Below, piece after piece: positions 52,410-62,144 of a DNA stretch of 64,000 nucleotides. The first letter of the stretch is position 1. Every line of letters begins with the position of its first letter. Source of the DNA: Paenibacillus camelliae (GTDB lineage Bacteria; Bacillota; Bacilli; Paenibacillales; Paenibacillaceae); contig NZ_JAMBNY010000002.1 in the NCBI RefSeq assembly GCF_023715345.1, forward strand, positions 186,001-250,000. The letters run 5' to 3'. A program made the translations under genes and the position numbers. The notes beneath the pieces are model-generated. The model ran no database searches, was not told the DNA's origin, and worked only from the letters and a program-made list of their open reading frames with translations.

Positions 52410-52955
52410 TTAGAATACGAGCATACAGATGACAATTGCCGCGACAAATCCAACAACATCAGAGAAAAGTCCAACCTTTAATGCGTATTTTGAATTTCTA
52501 ATGGCGACTGCTCCAAAATAAACAGTAAGCACGTACAATGTCGTATCCGTGCTGCCTTGAATCGTGGAAGCAATTCGACCAATAAGAGAATCGGGTCCGT
52601 GAGTAGCAATTAAGTCTGCTGTAAAGGCAAGTGAGCCTGCACCTGTTATCGGTCTTAGAATACCTAGAGGAAGCACTTCACTAGGTACACCAAACCAATC
52701 GAACACTGGCTTGACCACCATCAGCATCGCATCCATTGCTCCAGATGCTCTAAACATGCTAATGGCCACCATCATACCTACCAGATGAGGTATGATGCCT
52801 ATCGCCGTATCAAATCCATCCTTCGCACCATCGACAAATACCTCGTAAACCGGCTGCTTCTTACGCAGCATCGCATATAAAGGAATGAATACGATTATTG
52901 CAGGGATCATATAGGCGGATATTTGCGAGAACAGCTCAACCATTTCCGCTACCAC
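52410..52955 (-). CDS. spmB: Spore maturation protein B
   Basis: SpmB is a polytopic membrane protein of the nucleoside-recognition (Gate) family needed with SpmA for spore core dehydration. GILRPITGAGSLAFTADL and GSTDTTLYVLTVYFGAV are conserved. 181 residues. It overlaps spmA by 20 bases. Confidence 0.93.
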   Translation of the reverse strand: MVAEMVELFSQISAYMIPAIIVFIPLYAMLRKKQPVYEVFVDGAKDGFDTAIGIIPHLVGMMVAISMFRASGAMDAMLMVVKPVFDWFGVPSEVLPLGILRPITGAGSLAFTADLIATHGPDSLIGRIASTIQGSTDTTLYVLTVYFGAVAIRNSKYALKVGLFSDVVGFVAAIVICMLVF

Positions 52956-53619
52956 CTCCTATTGCAGTTACCGTCGATGGAGTATGGACATCTGGTGCCG
53001 TACTTAAGCCATTTTGTTTCTTATATGGCACAGGCGGCCCTTTATCTCTATTGCGATACCATCGATCCGCTAATATAGCTGCACCTGTAGCGATAAAAGT
53101 AGCAGCCAAGGTAGTACCGATAATCTCGGCTGGATTAGCTGAGTTATAATTCATGCGAATAGCAATTAATGTAGTTGGCACTAACGTGATGCTGGACGTA
53201 TTCAAGGCAAGCAAGGTACACATAGCCGGCGTTGCTGTATGCTTATCGGGATTTATACTCTGAAGCTCCTGCATCGCTTTGATACCCATTGGTGTTGCAG
53301 CATTACCGAGCCCGAACAGATTCGCACTTAAATTACTCATTATGTAGCCCAGAGCCGGATGATCCTTAGGTACATCTGGAAATAACCAACGAACGACAGG
53401 ATATAGCATGCGGGAAAGCTTTTCCAGCAATCCCGCCTGCTCTGCTATTTTCATCATCCCTAACCAAAATACCATAATGCTTATTAACCCAAAGCTAATC
53501 GTCACTCCTGATTTGGCCCCATCAAAGGCTGCCTGAGTGATGCCATCCATATTGCCGTTAATCATTCCAAAAATTACGCTAATTACAATTAAAAAAAGCC
53601 ATATCCAATTGACCATCAT
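52936..53619 (-). CDS. spmA: Spore maturation protein A
   Basis: SpmA, the partner of SpmB in spore core dehydration, has several membrane helices and the motifs MKIAEQAGLLEKL and NLSANLFGLGNAATPMGI. 227 residues. The C-terminal 30 residues (PDVHTPSTVTAIGGG) are longer than in many SpmA proteins and hang over the spmB start. dacB-spmA-spmB in that reading order matches B. subtilis. Confidence 0.93.
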   Translation of the reverse strand: MMVNWIWLFLIVISVIFGMINGNMDGITQAAFDGAKSGVTISFGLISIMVFWLGMMKIAEQAGLLEKLSRMLYPVVRWLFPDVPKDHPALGYIMSNLSANLFGLGNAATPMGIKAMQELQSINPDKHTATPAMCTLLALNTSSITLVPTTLIAIRMNYNSANPAEIIGTTLAATFIATGAAILADRWYRNRDKGPPVPYKKQNGLSTAPDVHTPSTVTAIGGGSGNG

Positions 53620-53643
53620 TCATGCCTCCCCCAACATGAAATG

Positions 53644-54801
53644 TTATTCAAACCATTCTTTTAATGTACCTAGCAAGCCTTGCTCCATCCAATTTTGTCG
53701 TTTAAATTGTGTAAAGCTTTGCTCTGCACGATGTTCATGCTTTTTCAACCGCGAGCTCCCCTTTTCGTACAGCGGAACAGAACCGATTGGTTCACCATTT
53801 AAATAAAATTGCATGCGTCCTCGTTCTCCAAGTATATAGTGTGGACCACTTGGATGAATAAGAGATACGGTAGCTTGAATATTGCCTAATTCATCCTCCT
53901 TAAGAGGATAGTTAAAATTTGCTCCGTATACGAGCGAACTTCCCGGTACTTCCTCATGTACTTCAGCTAGCCTTGATAGCGGAAAATGCTTAAAGCCCCA
54001 GTCTAATAAGTTTCGATGATCTCTCCAGTCATCACCATCATTCAAGGTTACAGCTACAAGCTGCTGACCATTCCTTGTCGCTGAGCTTACTAAGCAACGG
54101 AACGCTTTCTTTGTAAAGCCTGTTTTCACCCCGTCTGCCCCTTCATACATTCGCAGCATTTTGTTTTTGTTACGCCACGAATAATTCCACTTTTCGTTTG
54201 GATTAGGTGCCTGCTTAAATTCGGTTTTTACGATTTCCGCGAAGATTTTATTTTTAAGTGCATATGCGGTCAGTACTGCCAAATCATTAGCGGACGAATA
54301 ATGACCATCTTCATCCAAGCCGTGTGGATTACGGAACTGCGTATTCCTTAGCCCCAATTCCTCTGCCTTTTGATTCATTAAAAACACGAAGCCGGCTTCT
54401 GATCCACCCACATGCTCAGCTATAGCTGTAGCCGCATCATTCCCTGACCTGAGCATTAAGCCATACAATAGGTTGGAAAGTGTAATTTCCTCACCAACTT
54501 TTAAATAAATCGATGAGCCTTCCTTACCCGCTGCACGTCGAGATACTGTTACCTTATCCGATAAATCACCTTGCTCAATAGCAACAATCGCTGTCATTAT
54601 TTTCGTCAAGCTTGCAATACGTGTTTTTACATCCCCATTCATGTTGTATAGCAATCTTCCTGACTGCACATCGATAAGAGCCGTTGCATAAGCATTAGTC
54701 GAAATGGAAGGCGATGCGTGTGCCGGATGTCCACCAATGCCTGTTACGAAACAAGCTGCAATCGCAATATAGGCAACAATCATCTTAAGCTGTTTGTTCA
54801 T
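53644..54801 (-). CDS. dacB: D-alanyl-D-alanine carboxypeptidase, sporulation type
   Basis: A class A low-molecular-weight penicillin-binding protein that trims D-alanine from peptidoglycan stem peptides in the spore cortex. Signal peptide at residues 1-30; catalytic SxxK is ASLTKIMT, then SGNDAAT and GVKTGFTKK. 385 residues. I start at ATG 54801 after AGGAGGAC. Position next to spmA/B makes DacB (PBP5*) the best name. A CATATACT at 54842-54849 resembles a sigma-E -10 box. Confidence 0.87.
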   Translation of the reverse strand: MNKQLKMIVAYIAIAACFVTGIGGHPAHASPSISTNAYATALIDVQSGRLLYNMNGDVKTRIASLTKIMTAIVAIEQGDLSDKVTVSRRAAGKEGSSIYLKVGEEITLSNLLYGLMLRSGNDAATAIAEHVGGSEAGFVFLMNQKAEELGLRNTQFRNPHGLDEDGHYSSANDLAVLTAYALKNKIFAEIVKTEFKQAPNPNEKWNYSWRNKNKMLRMYEGADGVKTGFTKKAFRCLVSSATRNGQQLVAVTLNDGDDWRDHRNLLDWGFKHFPLSRLAEVHEEVPGSSLVYGANFNYPLKEDELGNIQATVSLIHPSGPHYILGERGRMQFYLNGEPIGSVPLYEKGSSRLKKHEHRAEQSFTQFKRQNWMEQGLLGTLKEWFE

Positions 54802-54911
54802 AGTTGTCCTCCTGCATTTCTTTTGCTTATATCTCGTCTTTAGTATATGCAGATGCTCGTCTTTGTAGACGAGCATTCATCGCTTTCCTTAATCTGCTTA
54901 CGATTAACAAT

Positions 54912-54943
54912 AAAAAGCACATTGCGATTTTCCCGCAATGTGC
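54912..54943 (-). terminator. Terminator after ytfJ
   Basis: GCACATTGCG and CGCAATGTGC form a perfect 10-bp stem around a 7-base loop, followed by TTTTTA on the minus strand, 16 bases after the ytfJ stop codon. Confidence 0.85.
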
Positions 54944-54958
54944 CACTAATGAAGCTCG

Positions 54959-55486
54959 TTATTGAAAAGTAGTGCCGCTACCGCTACCCGTAGATGAAGT
55001 TGTCAGATCAGAGCTTGAACCGGATAATGTTGCAGAGGATGGATTCACTTGGCTAGCTTGACTTGAGCCGGTGCTGCTATTAGAGCTGCCACCAAACATG
55101 CCAGACATTTTATCGATAATTGCCGGCGCAGAGTCAATCACCTTATCCAGTAAATGCGTTTGATTATCCAGCGGAACAACCTTCACACCCTGAACACCAA
55201 CGACTAGAAATGCGATCGGTGTAATCGAAACACCACCGCCGCTACCTCCACCGAATGGCAATGAGTTTGGATGAATGGAGCCGTGATGTGCTTCCTCTTG
55301 ATCCATGCGAAGCTCACTGCCTCCAGCGACAAAGCCTACGCCAACACGTGAAATTGGTAAAATCGTATCGCCCGTAGGCGTATGGATAGGGTCGCCAACT
55401 ATTGTGTTAATTCCGAGCATTTCTTTAATCTGTCCTAACGATACACCAACTAAGCCTTCTATATTATTGGTTGTTGTCACAATCAT
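54959..55486 (-). CDS. ytfJ: Sporulation protein YtfJ (GerW family)
   Basis: YtfJ/GerW is a spore protein needed for L-alanine germination in Bacillus. The core is GVGFVAGGSEL, SLPFGGGSGGGVSITPIAFLVV. 175 residues; the last 40 are a low-complexity Ser/Thr/Gly tail (STGSSQASQVNPSS), longer than in B. subtilis. It follows ytfI in the same direction, as in Bacillus, but that pair is placed here between dacB and scpB. Confidence 0.92.
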   Translation of the reverse strand: MIVTTTNNIEGLVGVSLGQIKEMLGINTIVGDPIHTPTGDTILPISRVGVGFVAGGSELRMDQEEAHHGSIHPNSLPFGGGSGGGVSITPIAFLVVGVQGVKVVPLDNQTHLLDKVIDSAPAIIDKMSGMFGGSSNSSTGSSQASQVNPSSATLSGSSSDLTTSSTGSGSGTTFQ

Positions 55487-55564
55487 CCACTCCTAACGTA
55501 TACGTATTAGTAAATACGCAGTTAGTGTGCTCAATTCTGCTTTCATTATTAGGGTAAGTTCTGG

Positions 55565-56236
55565 CTAAACCTTAGATACAAAAGCTTTCCATAAGCTTAT
55601 CCCTCTACGTAATGTTGAAAAATGGAAAAGTAAGTAGACAGAGGCGAGCAGCAAAGCTCCTAGCTTTAGCTTAAGCTTGCATGACCATTCTGTTGAAAAC
55701 CATTTTTCTTGATAAAGGGGACTTATTGTGACACTCGGTGTGTTGACCACCTTGACGTAGCGAGATACCGTTCCAAACAGCAAGCCCTTAACTGACCATA
55801 GCATTCCGCACGTGAGTGCAGCTGACATCGCTTCACCTGTACCTGCTCGACTATGCCAGCTCCAATCTGACAATTCAATTTTTCGCAGCAACGCAAGAAA
55901 CCATGATTTAAAATCTTTAAAGATATCGATCGCTTCATTCATACTACGATATTTAGTTATTGCCTTTTTCACATCAAGCTCTGCATCTGTTTCTTGCCCG
56001 CTTTGTCCCTTCACCTCAAAACCGATTCCTTTTGCATTTAATCTAAGCTTAGGTAGCTTAAAGGTGTAAGACACAATGCCTGACAGCGCTGAAACCTTAA
56101 TCTTTGCGTCATCATTCTCTTTTTGTCTGCGAGCATATAGCTCTAACGTTATTGTAGTAAAGCAAGCTGCAACAATACATATAACCAAAAAAAGACTGAT
56201 CCATAGCGGCCAGTAGCTTGCAATGATAGGAAGCAT
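55565..56236 (-). CDS. ytfI: DUF2953 protein (YtfI-like)
   Basis: A membrane protein of about 223 residues: N-terminal membrane helix (residues 8-28), soluble DUF2953 middle (KIKVSALSGIVSYTFKLPKLRL) and a possible C-terminal membrane segment. Function unknown; it is always found beside ytfJ. I start at ATG 56236, six bases after GGGAGG, instead of the frame's upstream start. Confidence 0.82.
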   Translation of the reverse strand: MLPIIASYWPLWISLFLVICIVAACFTTITLELYARRQKENDDAKIKVSALSGIVSYTFKLPKLRLNAKGIGFEVKGQSGQETDAELDVKKAITKYRSMNEAIDIFKDFKSWFLALLRKIELSDWSWHSRAGTGEAMSAALTCGMLWSVKGLLFGTVSRYVKVVNTPSVTISPLYQEKWFSTEWSCKLKLKLGALLLASVYLLFHFSTLRRGISLWKAFVSKV

Positions 56237-56303
56237 ATCCTCCCTCCCAACTGTAAACATGACCATAGTATGAACCAGTCTTCTAAATTATATGAATAAG
56301 TAA

Positions 56304-56909
56304 TTAGTCCTTCACTTCGTCCAGCGTCATCTGACGACCTTCAAACCGCTCAAATAATAGCTGCGATTGCTCCTCGAAATCTTCGTCCTCAAGTGATACA
56401 TCCTTCGGCTCCGGCAGCTCTTTTAATGACGCAAGGCCAAAGCTATCAAGGAATGCCTTTGTCGTTCCATATAGTATAGGGCGACCAATCGCATCGGCGC
56501 GACCAACTTCCTCGATCAAGTCCTTAACAACTAACGTATGGATCGCACGCTCACATTTAACGCCGCGTATCTCTTCAATCTCCACACGTGTAATGGGCTG
56601 CTTGTAGGCAACGATCGACAATGTCTCCAGTGCCGCCTGTGATAGCTGCGCCCTTGTCGGGGTATACGCCATTCTTTCGAAATATTCGGCATGCTCCGGG
56701 TGGGTAGTTAACCGAAAAGCACCTGCCAAGATTCCGATTTGCACTCCTCGTTCTTCCCGCTCCAAATCACGCTGTAAATCAAGCACAAGCTCCTCAGCAT
56801 AATCCGCATCGATAGACATTATATCAGCCAGCTGTCGCTTCGTTAAGCCCTCGTCTCCGGCCATAAATAATAGTCCCTCAATAATCGATTTCAATTTCTG
56901 AAATTCCAT
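56304..56909 (-). CDS. scpB: Segregation and condensation protein B
   Basis: ScpB is the winged-helix dimer of the SMC-ScpAB condensin. The two winged helices have KSIIEGLLFMAGDEGLTKRQLADIM and LETLSIVAYKQPITRVEIEEIRG; the GRPILYGTT motif follows. 201 residues. It overlaps scpA by 32 bases. Confidence 0.95.
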   Translation of the reverse strand: MEFQKLKSIIEGLLFMAGDEGLTKRQLADIMSIDADYAEELVLDLQRDLEREERGVQIGILAGAFRLTTHPEHAEYFERMAYTPTRAQLSQAALETLSIVAYKQPITRVEIEEIRGVKCERAIHTLVVKDLIEEVGRADAIGRPILYGTTKAFLDSFGLASLKELPEPKDVSLEDEDFEEQSQLLFERFEGRQMTLDEVKD

Positions 56910-57660
56910 CTACAGCCCCTTCTCCTCTCCACTGGATCACAATATCATCGAAGAGTCCGTGCTGATAGCAACGGATATGCTTCATCTTCATTAATTCAAG
57001 GATAGATAAGAAAGTAACAACAATCTCCGGCTTGCTCATATGATCTCGTATAAGCTTGGAAAATCGAACCGTTTCAAATTGCTTCAATACGTCAACAATA
57101 TCGCGAATACGATCCTTCACGGATATTTCATCCCGCTGTACCGTTGCAATAATATCTCTACGATTGGCTCTTCTTAGCGCCTTTTGGAATGCTCGAACGA
57201 GCTCTGAAACCTGTAAGCCTTCAAGCGGGTTCACAGAGGTTTCCTTCATATATTCGGACAAATCATCCGGCTCTCGCGAGAACACAAGACTGCGTGCATA
57301 TTCCTTTTCCTTGAGATCCTCTGCAATTTGCTTGAACTTTCGATACTCGATTAGCTTTTGAATGAGCTCCTCTCGTAGATCAGGCCCATCATCTATCCAC
57401 TCATCAAACTCATTATCAAAAACAGGAGGAGGCTTTGGTAGCAGCTGCTGGCTTTTAATGCTCAACAAAGTGGCCGCCATTACCAAAAATTCACTTGTTA
57501 TGTCTAGCTCCAATTCCTTCATGGCATGCAAATATTCCATATATTGTGTAGTAATCTCACTAATGGATATTTCATGGATATCGATCTCAGCACGATCGAT
57601 CAGATGGAGCAATAGATCAAGCGGACCTTCGAAAGAATCCAGCTTATAAAGTACGGACAC
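56878..57660 (-). CDS. scpA: Segregation and condensation protein A
   Basis: ScpA is the kleisin bridging the SMC heads. The N-terminus YKLDSFEGPLDLLLHLI and SEFLVMAATLLSIKSQQLLP are diagnostic. 260 residues. It is the first of scpA-scpB, reading after ribH; in B. subtilis ribT lies between rib and scpA and is missing here. Confidence 0.95.
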   Translation of the reverse strand: MSVLYKLDSFEGPLDLLLHLIDRAEIDIHEISISEITTQYMEYLHAMKELELDITSEFLVMAATLLSIKSQQLLPKPPPVFDNEFDEWIDDGPDLREELIQKLIEYRKFKQIAEDLKEKEYARSLVFSREPDDLSEYMKETSVNPLEGLQVSELVRAFQKALRRANRRDIIATVQRDEISVKDRIRDIVDVLKQFETVRFSKLIRDHMSKPEIVVTFLSILELMKMKHIRCYQHGLFDDIVIQWRGEGAVDGISEIEIDY

Positions 57661-57690
57661 ACCACAACCTCCTGTTACGATTATTGCTTA

Positions 57691-58161
57691 TTATGCTTGT
57701 AATGCTTTTGTTAGGTTAGCCATTTCAATAGCAGAGACAGCCGCTTCGTAGCCTTTGTTGCCAGCCTTTGTGCCTGCACGCTCAATCGCCTGCTCAATGG
57801 AATCAACAGTAATTACACCGAAAATAGATGGCACGCCTGTTTTTAGCGCAACCGCTGATACACCCTTCGCTGCTTCATTACACACAAAGTCAAAATGCGG
57901 TGTTGAACCACGAATAACTGCGCCTAACGTAATCACTGCATCATACTTTCCACTTTCCGCCATTTTTTGTGCGATTAAAGGAATTTCGAAGGCTCCAGGT
58001 ACCCAAGCTACTTCAACATCTCCTTCTGCTGCACCGTGACGCTTAAATGCATCAAGCGCACCAGATAATAGCTTGCTGGATATAAATTCATTAAAACGGC
58101 CTACCACTACACCATATTTTAAACCTTCAGAAATAAGATTGCCTTCATAAAATTTTGTCAT
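57691..58161 (-). CDS. ribH: 6,7-dimethyl-8-ribityllumazine synthase
   Basis: RibH condenses the ribityl pyrimidine with dihydroxybutanone phosphate to lumazine, the penultimate step of riboflavin synthesis. Motifs: [45 protein letters not shown]. 156 residues; family members form 60-subunit shells. Last gene of the riboflavin operon. Confidence 0.96.
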   Translation of the reverse strand: MTKFYEGNLISEGLKYGVVVGRFNEFISSKLLSGALDAFKRHGAAEGDVEVAWVPGAFEIPLIAQKMAESGKYDAVITLGAVIRGSTPHFDFVCNEAAKGVSAVALKTGVPSIFGVITVDSIEQAIERAGTKAGNKGYEAAVSAIEMANLTKALQA

Positions 58162-58224
58162 CTCATATTCCCCTCTCTTATTTTAAGCATGTTTGTCGAA
58201 AATTGCATTACTTTTATTTTCAAA

Positions 58225-59439
58225 CTAAAATTTAAGCATATGTCCTAGCTTCTCTTGCTTCGTATGCAGATACTTTTCGTTATCCTTATTGTGCTGCAGT
58301 TGAATCGGTACGCGCTCCACAATCTCTAGACCATAACCCTCTAAGCCTTTAATTTTACGTGGATTATTCGTTAGCAGACGAATTTGTCGAACACCAAGAT
58401 CTTTAATAATTTGTGCACCAATACCATATTCGCGCAAATCAGCCGGGAATCCGAGCTTAATATTCGCCTCCACGGTATCATAGCCTTCCTCCTGAAGCAC
58501 ATAGGCTTTCAGCTTATTGATCAAGCCAATGCCTCGGCCTTCCTGTCTCATATACAAGACTACGCCAGTACCTTCCTCTTCAATACGTTTCAAGGCAGCT
58601 TCTAGCTGTGGCCCGCAATCGCATCGATGCGAATGGAACACATCTCCAGTTAAGCATTCGGAGTGTACACGCAGCAGCACTGGTTTCTCTGGATCGATCT
58701 CGCCTTTTACGATCGCTACATGCTCTTTGCCATCAACGACATTCGTATAAGCAACGATACGGAACTCACCGAAGTCAGTAGGCAGCTTACAGGATACTTC
58801 GCGTGTAACGAGCTGTTCCTTGCAGCTGCGATAAGCGATCAGATCTTTAATTGTAATAAGCTTCAAATTATGCTTCTTGCGAAACTCCATTAGATCATCC
58901 ATACGAGCCATGGAGCCGTCCTCTTTAATAATCTCACAAATAACGCCCGCTGGTTTCGCTCCTGCGATGATAGCAAGATCGATTGCAGCTTCAGTATGAC
59001 CAGCACGCTGCAGTACTCCACCTTTTTTAGCAATTAGTGGGAACACATGTCCAGGACGACGAAAATGCTGGGGCTGTGCATCATCTGCGATTAATGCCTT
59101 AACCGTTTCTGCCCGTTCATGCGCAGAAATGCCCGTTGTTGTTGACACATGATCGACGGATACTGTAAATGCTGTGCCGTGATAATCCGTATTATGGTTA
59201 ACCATTAATGGGAGATCAAGCTCTAATGCACGCTCCTCAGTAATAGGCGCACATACAAGACCTCGACCTTCCTTAATCATGAAATTAATCGTCTCCGTTG
59301 TCGCATATTGAGCTAATGCAACTAAGTCGCCTTCGTTCTCACGATCCTCATCGTCGACTACGATGACAACCTTGCCTTGCTTAAGATCCTCAATCGCTTC
59401 CTCAATTTGATGAAACAAATATTGTTTGTTGTCACTCAT
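58225..59439 (-). CDS. ribBA: Dihydroxybutanone-phosphate synthase / GTP cyclohydrolase II
   Basis: A bifunctional enzyme (ribA of B. subtilis). Residues 1-200: DHBP synthase with [14 protein letters not shown] and HTEAAIDLA. Residues 205-404: GTP cyclohydrolase II, with the zinc site [15 protein letters not shown] and the loop [13 protein letters not shown]. 404 residues. I start at ATG 59439 after GGAGGAAGC. Second last gene of ribD-ribE-ribBA-ribH. Confidence 0.96.
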   Translation of the reverse strand: MSDNKQYLFHQIEEAIEDLKQGKVVIVVDDEDRENEGDLVALAQYATTETINFMIKEGRGLVCAPITEERALELDLPLMVNHNTDYHGTAFTVSVDHVSTTTGISAHERAETVKALIADDAQPQHFRRPGHVFPLIAKKGGVLQRAGHTEAAIDLAIIAGAKPAGVICEIIKEDGSMARMDDLMEFRKKHNLKLITIKDLIAYRSCKEQLVTREVSCKLPTDFGEFRIVAYTNVVDGKEHVAIVKGEIDPEKPVLLRVHSECLTGDVFHSHRCDCGPQLEAALKRIEEEGTGVVLYMRQEGRGIGLINKLKAYVLQEEGYDTVEANIKLGFPADLREYGIGAQIIKDLGVRQIRLLTNNPRKIKGLEGYGLEIVERVPIQLQHNKDNEKYLHTKQEKLGHMLKF

Positions 59440-59477
59440 GCTGCTTCCTCCTTCAGTATAATGCCTAATCATGCCTA

Positions 59478-60134
59478 TTACATAAAGCCATGTTCCTGTA
59501 AAAATGATGTAGTAATGTTTGATTGTTTTGCGACATGACCTGATCTAAATGATAATAAGTGCTCAACATATTTACCAATAATATCGCACTCTATGTTAAC
59601 GAGATCTCCCGATTTTCTATATTGCAGAGCAGTTTCAGCCAAAGTATGTGGAATAATCGAGACAGAAACTTTACTGTTTTCTACATTTACCACGGTTAGG
59701 CTTATTCCATCAATTGTGATCGAGCCCTTCGGTATTATATAGCGAAGCTGTTCTTTATCCTGCAGCTCAAGCTCATATACGACAGCATTTGCATCCTCAT
59801 AAACCGATGAGATTATCGCTAAGCCATCCACATGTCCCTGTACAATATGTCCGCCAAACCTTGCTCCGAGCTGCATCGCGCGTTCTAAGTTCACGGTAGA
59901 TCCAGTCTTAAGTGAAGACAATGAGCTTTTACGATAGGTTTCTGGCATAACGTCTGCAGAGAAGCTAGAATGGTTAAAGCTTGTTACCGTTAAGCACACA
60001 CCGTTGACCGCAATACTATCTCCAAGCTTTACTTGCTCCAGCACCTTATTCGCGCGTAGCGTGAGCACCATCGCTTCCCCTTTGCTTGATACATGCTGTA
60101 CATGTCCAACCTCTTCAATTAATCCAGTAAACAT
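59478..60134 (-). CDS. ribE: Riboflavin synthase alpha chain
   Basis: Riboflavin synthase dismutates two lumazines to riboflavin. It is built of two similar barrels, [12 protein letters not shown] with [13 protein letters not shown], and then [10 protein letters not shown] with [12 protein letters not shown]. 218 residues. I start at ATG 60134 ([10 protein letters not shown]), preceded by GGGGGAG. Confidence 0.95.
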   Translation of the reverse strand: MFTGLIEEVGHVQHVSSKGEAMVLTLRANKVLEQVKLGDSIAVNGVCLTVTSFNHSSFSADVMPETYRKSSLSSLKTGSTVNLERAMQLGARFGGHIVQGHVDGLAIISSVYEDANAVVYELELQDKEQLRYIIPKGSITIDGISLTVVNVENSKVSVSIIPHTLAETALQYRKSGDLVNIECDIIGKYVEHLLSFRSGHVAKQSNITTSFLQEHGFM

Positions 60135-60162
60135 AGCGTTCTCCCCCTTCCAACCAAGCTTG

Positions 60163-61272
60163 CTACTCAATACTTCGTTTTGGGTAACCACTCACACGAA
60201 TATCTTTTCCTATAAGCGCTACTTCTACCCCGTCAAGCGTATAAGCATCATGCATTAGCTCCACACCGCTCATATCAAATAAGGAAGGGGCTTGACTTCC
60301 TCCAACGATTTTCATGCCGTAATAAACGATGACTTTTTGAATGAGGTCTGCCTCCAGCATTGCACCGTTAAGCTTTCCTCCGCCCTCTAACAGTATCGAG
60401 CTGATCTCGTGCTCACCGAGCCATTGCATCGCCTGATCTAGATCAACACGATCACCGCTACCGCAACGAACAACGGTAACGCCTAGCTGCCTCAGCTCTT
60501 TCTCCTTCTCCTCAGAAGCAGCGTCTGTTGTTATGATGATTGTACGTGTCCCACTAAGCTCTATAACTTTTGCGGTAAGTGGTGTTCTTAGCTTAGCATC
60601 AACGATAATAGGAATCGGATGCTTCGCTTCAACCTCTAATCTTGTCGTGAGCGATGGATCATCCTTCAGCAGCGTATTGACACCAATCATAATAGCTTCA
60701 TGCTGATGTCTAAGCGTATGTACCTCTGCTCTTGCTTCTGGTCCGCTTATCCATTGAGAGCTTCCGCTATAAGTAGCAAGCTTCCCATCAAGTGTAGAAG
60801 CTGACTTTAATGTCACATAAGGCCTTCTCGTCGTAATATAATGATTAAACTTTTCATTAAGCAGACGGGATCTTTCCTCCAGCACACCTACCGTTACTTC
60901 GACTCCCGCTGCTTTCAAGCGCTCAACACCGCTGCCAGCAACGATAGGGTTCGGGTCAAGTGCCGCAATTACTACTCGCTTGATACCGCTAGTAATTAGA
61001 AGCTCTGCACAGGGTGGAGTCTTGCCATAATGACTGCAAGGCTCTAACGTCACATAAGCAACTCCGCCCAAAGATCGCTCTCCTGCCATTCTGATCGCTT
61101 GCACCTCAGCATGACCTTCACCTCTGCGCAAGTGTGCACCCATCCCAACGATACTGCCTTCATTCGTAATCACACAGCCTACAACAGGATTAATTCCTGT
61201 TTGACCCATTGCTTTACTTGCCATTGAGATAGCTAAGTCCATGTAGTATTCATCATTGATGATGTCCAACAA
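60163..61272 (-). CDS. ribD: Riboflavin biosynthesis deaminase/reductase
   Basis: RibD deaminates and then reduces the pyrimidine intermediates. N-terminal deaminase: GHAEVQAI and CSHYGKTPPCAE (zinc ligands); C-terminal reductase from about residue 145 with ISGPEARAEVH and ILLEGGGKLNGAM. The start must lie after the riboswitch terminator. I favour TTG 61272 (or TTG 61269), with the GGGGG ribosome site forming the terminator's 3' arm 8 bases away; the ATG at 61287 is inside the stem. About 369 residues. Confidence 0.92.
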   Translation of the reverse strand: MLDIINDEYYMDLAISMASKAMGQTGINPVVGCVITNEGSIVGMGAHLRRGEGHAEVQAIRMAGERSLGGVAYVTLEPCSHYGKTPPCAELLITSGIKRVVIAALDPNPIVAGSGVERLKAAGVEVTVGVLEERSRLLNEKFNHYITTRRPYVTLKSASTLDGKLATYSGSSQWISGPEARAEVHTLRHQHEAIMIGVNTLLKDDPSLTTRLEVEAKHPIPIIVDAKLRTPLTAKVIELSGTRTIIITTDAASEEKEKELRQLGVTVVRCGSGDRVDLDQAMQWLGEHEISSILLEGGGKLNGAMLEADLIQKVIVYYGMKIVGGSQAPSLFDMSGVELMHDAYTLDGVEVALIGKDIRVSGYPKRSIE

Positions 61273-61274
61273 AC

Positions 61275-61311
61275 AAAAAACCCCCATAACAGCAACAGAG
61301 CCATTCGGGGG
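61275..61311 (-). terminator. FMN riboswitch expression-platform terminator
   Basis: CCCCCGAATGGC and GCTGTTATGGGGG form a strong stem followed by six U on the minus strand. It ends only a few bases before the ribD start codon, and the GGGGG arm is also the only plausible ribD ribosome site. Confidence 0.85.
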
Positions 61312-61468
61312 TAAATATGATATGAGAAAAAGTTTCGACACCAAAAAGAGCATATAGCTATACCGTAAAATTATACCTTGTGAATTTTAGCACAAAAGCA
61401 TACGAAATAAGCTATACTTGATCGTCATATTAAAAAAAACATAACGAAATGCAGAAATGCCGAAAATT

Positions 61469-61630
61469 TCTCCTTCTCCCATCCAGACTTTACTGTCGGT
61501 TCTAGATTTGCACTAGATCAGCCGACATACAAATTGCATATGCCGGGTCACGGACTTACTGTGAAAGAAGGCAAATGCCTTCTCCACAGATCACCGCCGG
61601 TTGGGACTTTCACCCGACCCCGAAGGAGTT
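61469..61630 (-). promoter_or_regulatory. FMN riboswitch (RFN element)
   Basis: The minus strand holds the classical RFN parts in order: CTTCGGGGTCGGGTGAAAGT, CCCAACCGGCGGT, AGTCCGTGACCCG, GACAGTAAAGTCTGGATGGG and AGAAGGA. Bound FMN should favour the terminator at 61275-61311 and switch off ribD-ribE-ribBA-ribH. A variable stem (GAGAAGGCATTTGCCTTCTTTC) replaces the P2 arm. Confidence 0.97.
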
Positions 61631-61660
61631 ACTAATTATTTAATTGATATTACTTTACCA

Positions 61661-62092
61661 TTATACTTCGTAAACTTCAACTGTTTCCATTTGAGAGCCA
61701 TTAGACAAAGCGTCAACAAACTCCATGCCTTTAGCAACTTTACCAAAAACAGTATGCTGTCCATCTAGATGCGGCTGTGCTTGATAGCAAATATAGAATT
61801 GGCTACCACCTGTATTACGACCTGCATGAGCCATTGCTAGAGTACCACGCTCGTGCTTGTTAGGATTTATCTCACAATCGATTGTATATCCTGGACCACC
61901 AGTACCTCTACCCTCTGGGCAACCGCCTTGAGCTACAAAGCCAGGAATGACACGATGGAAAATCAAACCGTTATAGAAGCCGCTATTAGCAAGCTTTTCA
62001 AAGTTGGCAACCGTATTCGGTGCGTCTTGGTCGAATAGATCAAGAATCACTTCGCCGCCTGTAGCGAGTTTAATTTTTGCTTGTTTTGCCAT
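61661..62092 (-). CDS. ppiB: Peptidyl-prolyl cis-trans isomerase, cyclophilin type
   Basis: PpiB isomerises prolyl bonds in the cytoplasm. [33 protein letters not shown] and [10 protein letters not shown] are intact, with the catalytic arginine in FHRV. 143 residues. I start at ATG 62092 ([10 protein letters not shown]), nine bases after AAAGGTG. It lies between lysA and the riboflavin operon as in B. subtilis. Confidence 0.95.
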   Translation of the reverse strand: MAKQAKIKLATGGEVILDLFDQDAPNTVANFEKLANSGFYNGLIFHRVIPGFVAQGGCPEGRGTGGPGYTIDCEINPNKHERGTLAMAHAGRNTGGSQFYICYQAQPHLDGQHTVFGKVAKGMEFVDALSNGSQMETVEVYEV

Positions 62093-62144
62093 GAATGACA
62101 TCACCTTTCTAAGTTAAGATAACATAACGTTACCAATTTCCAGC

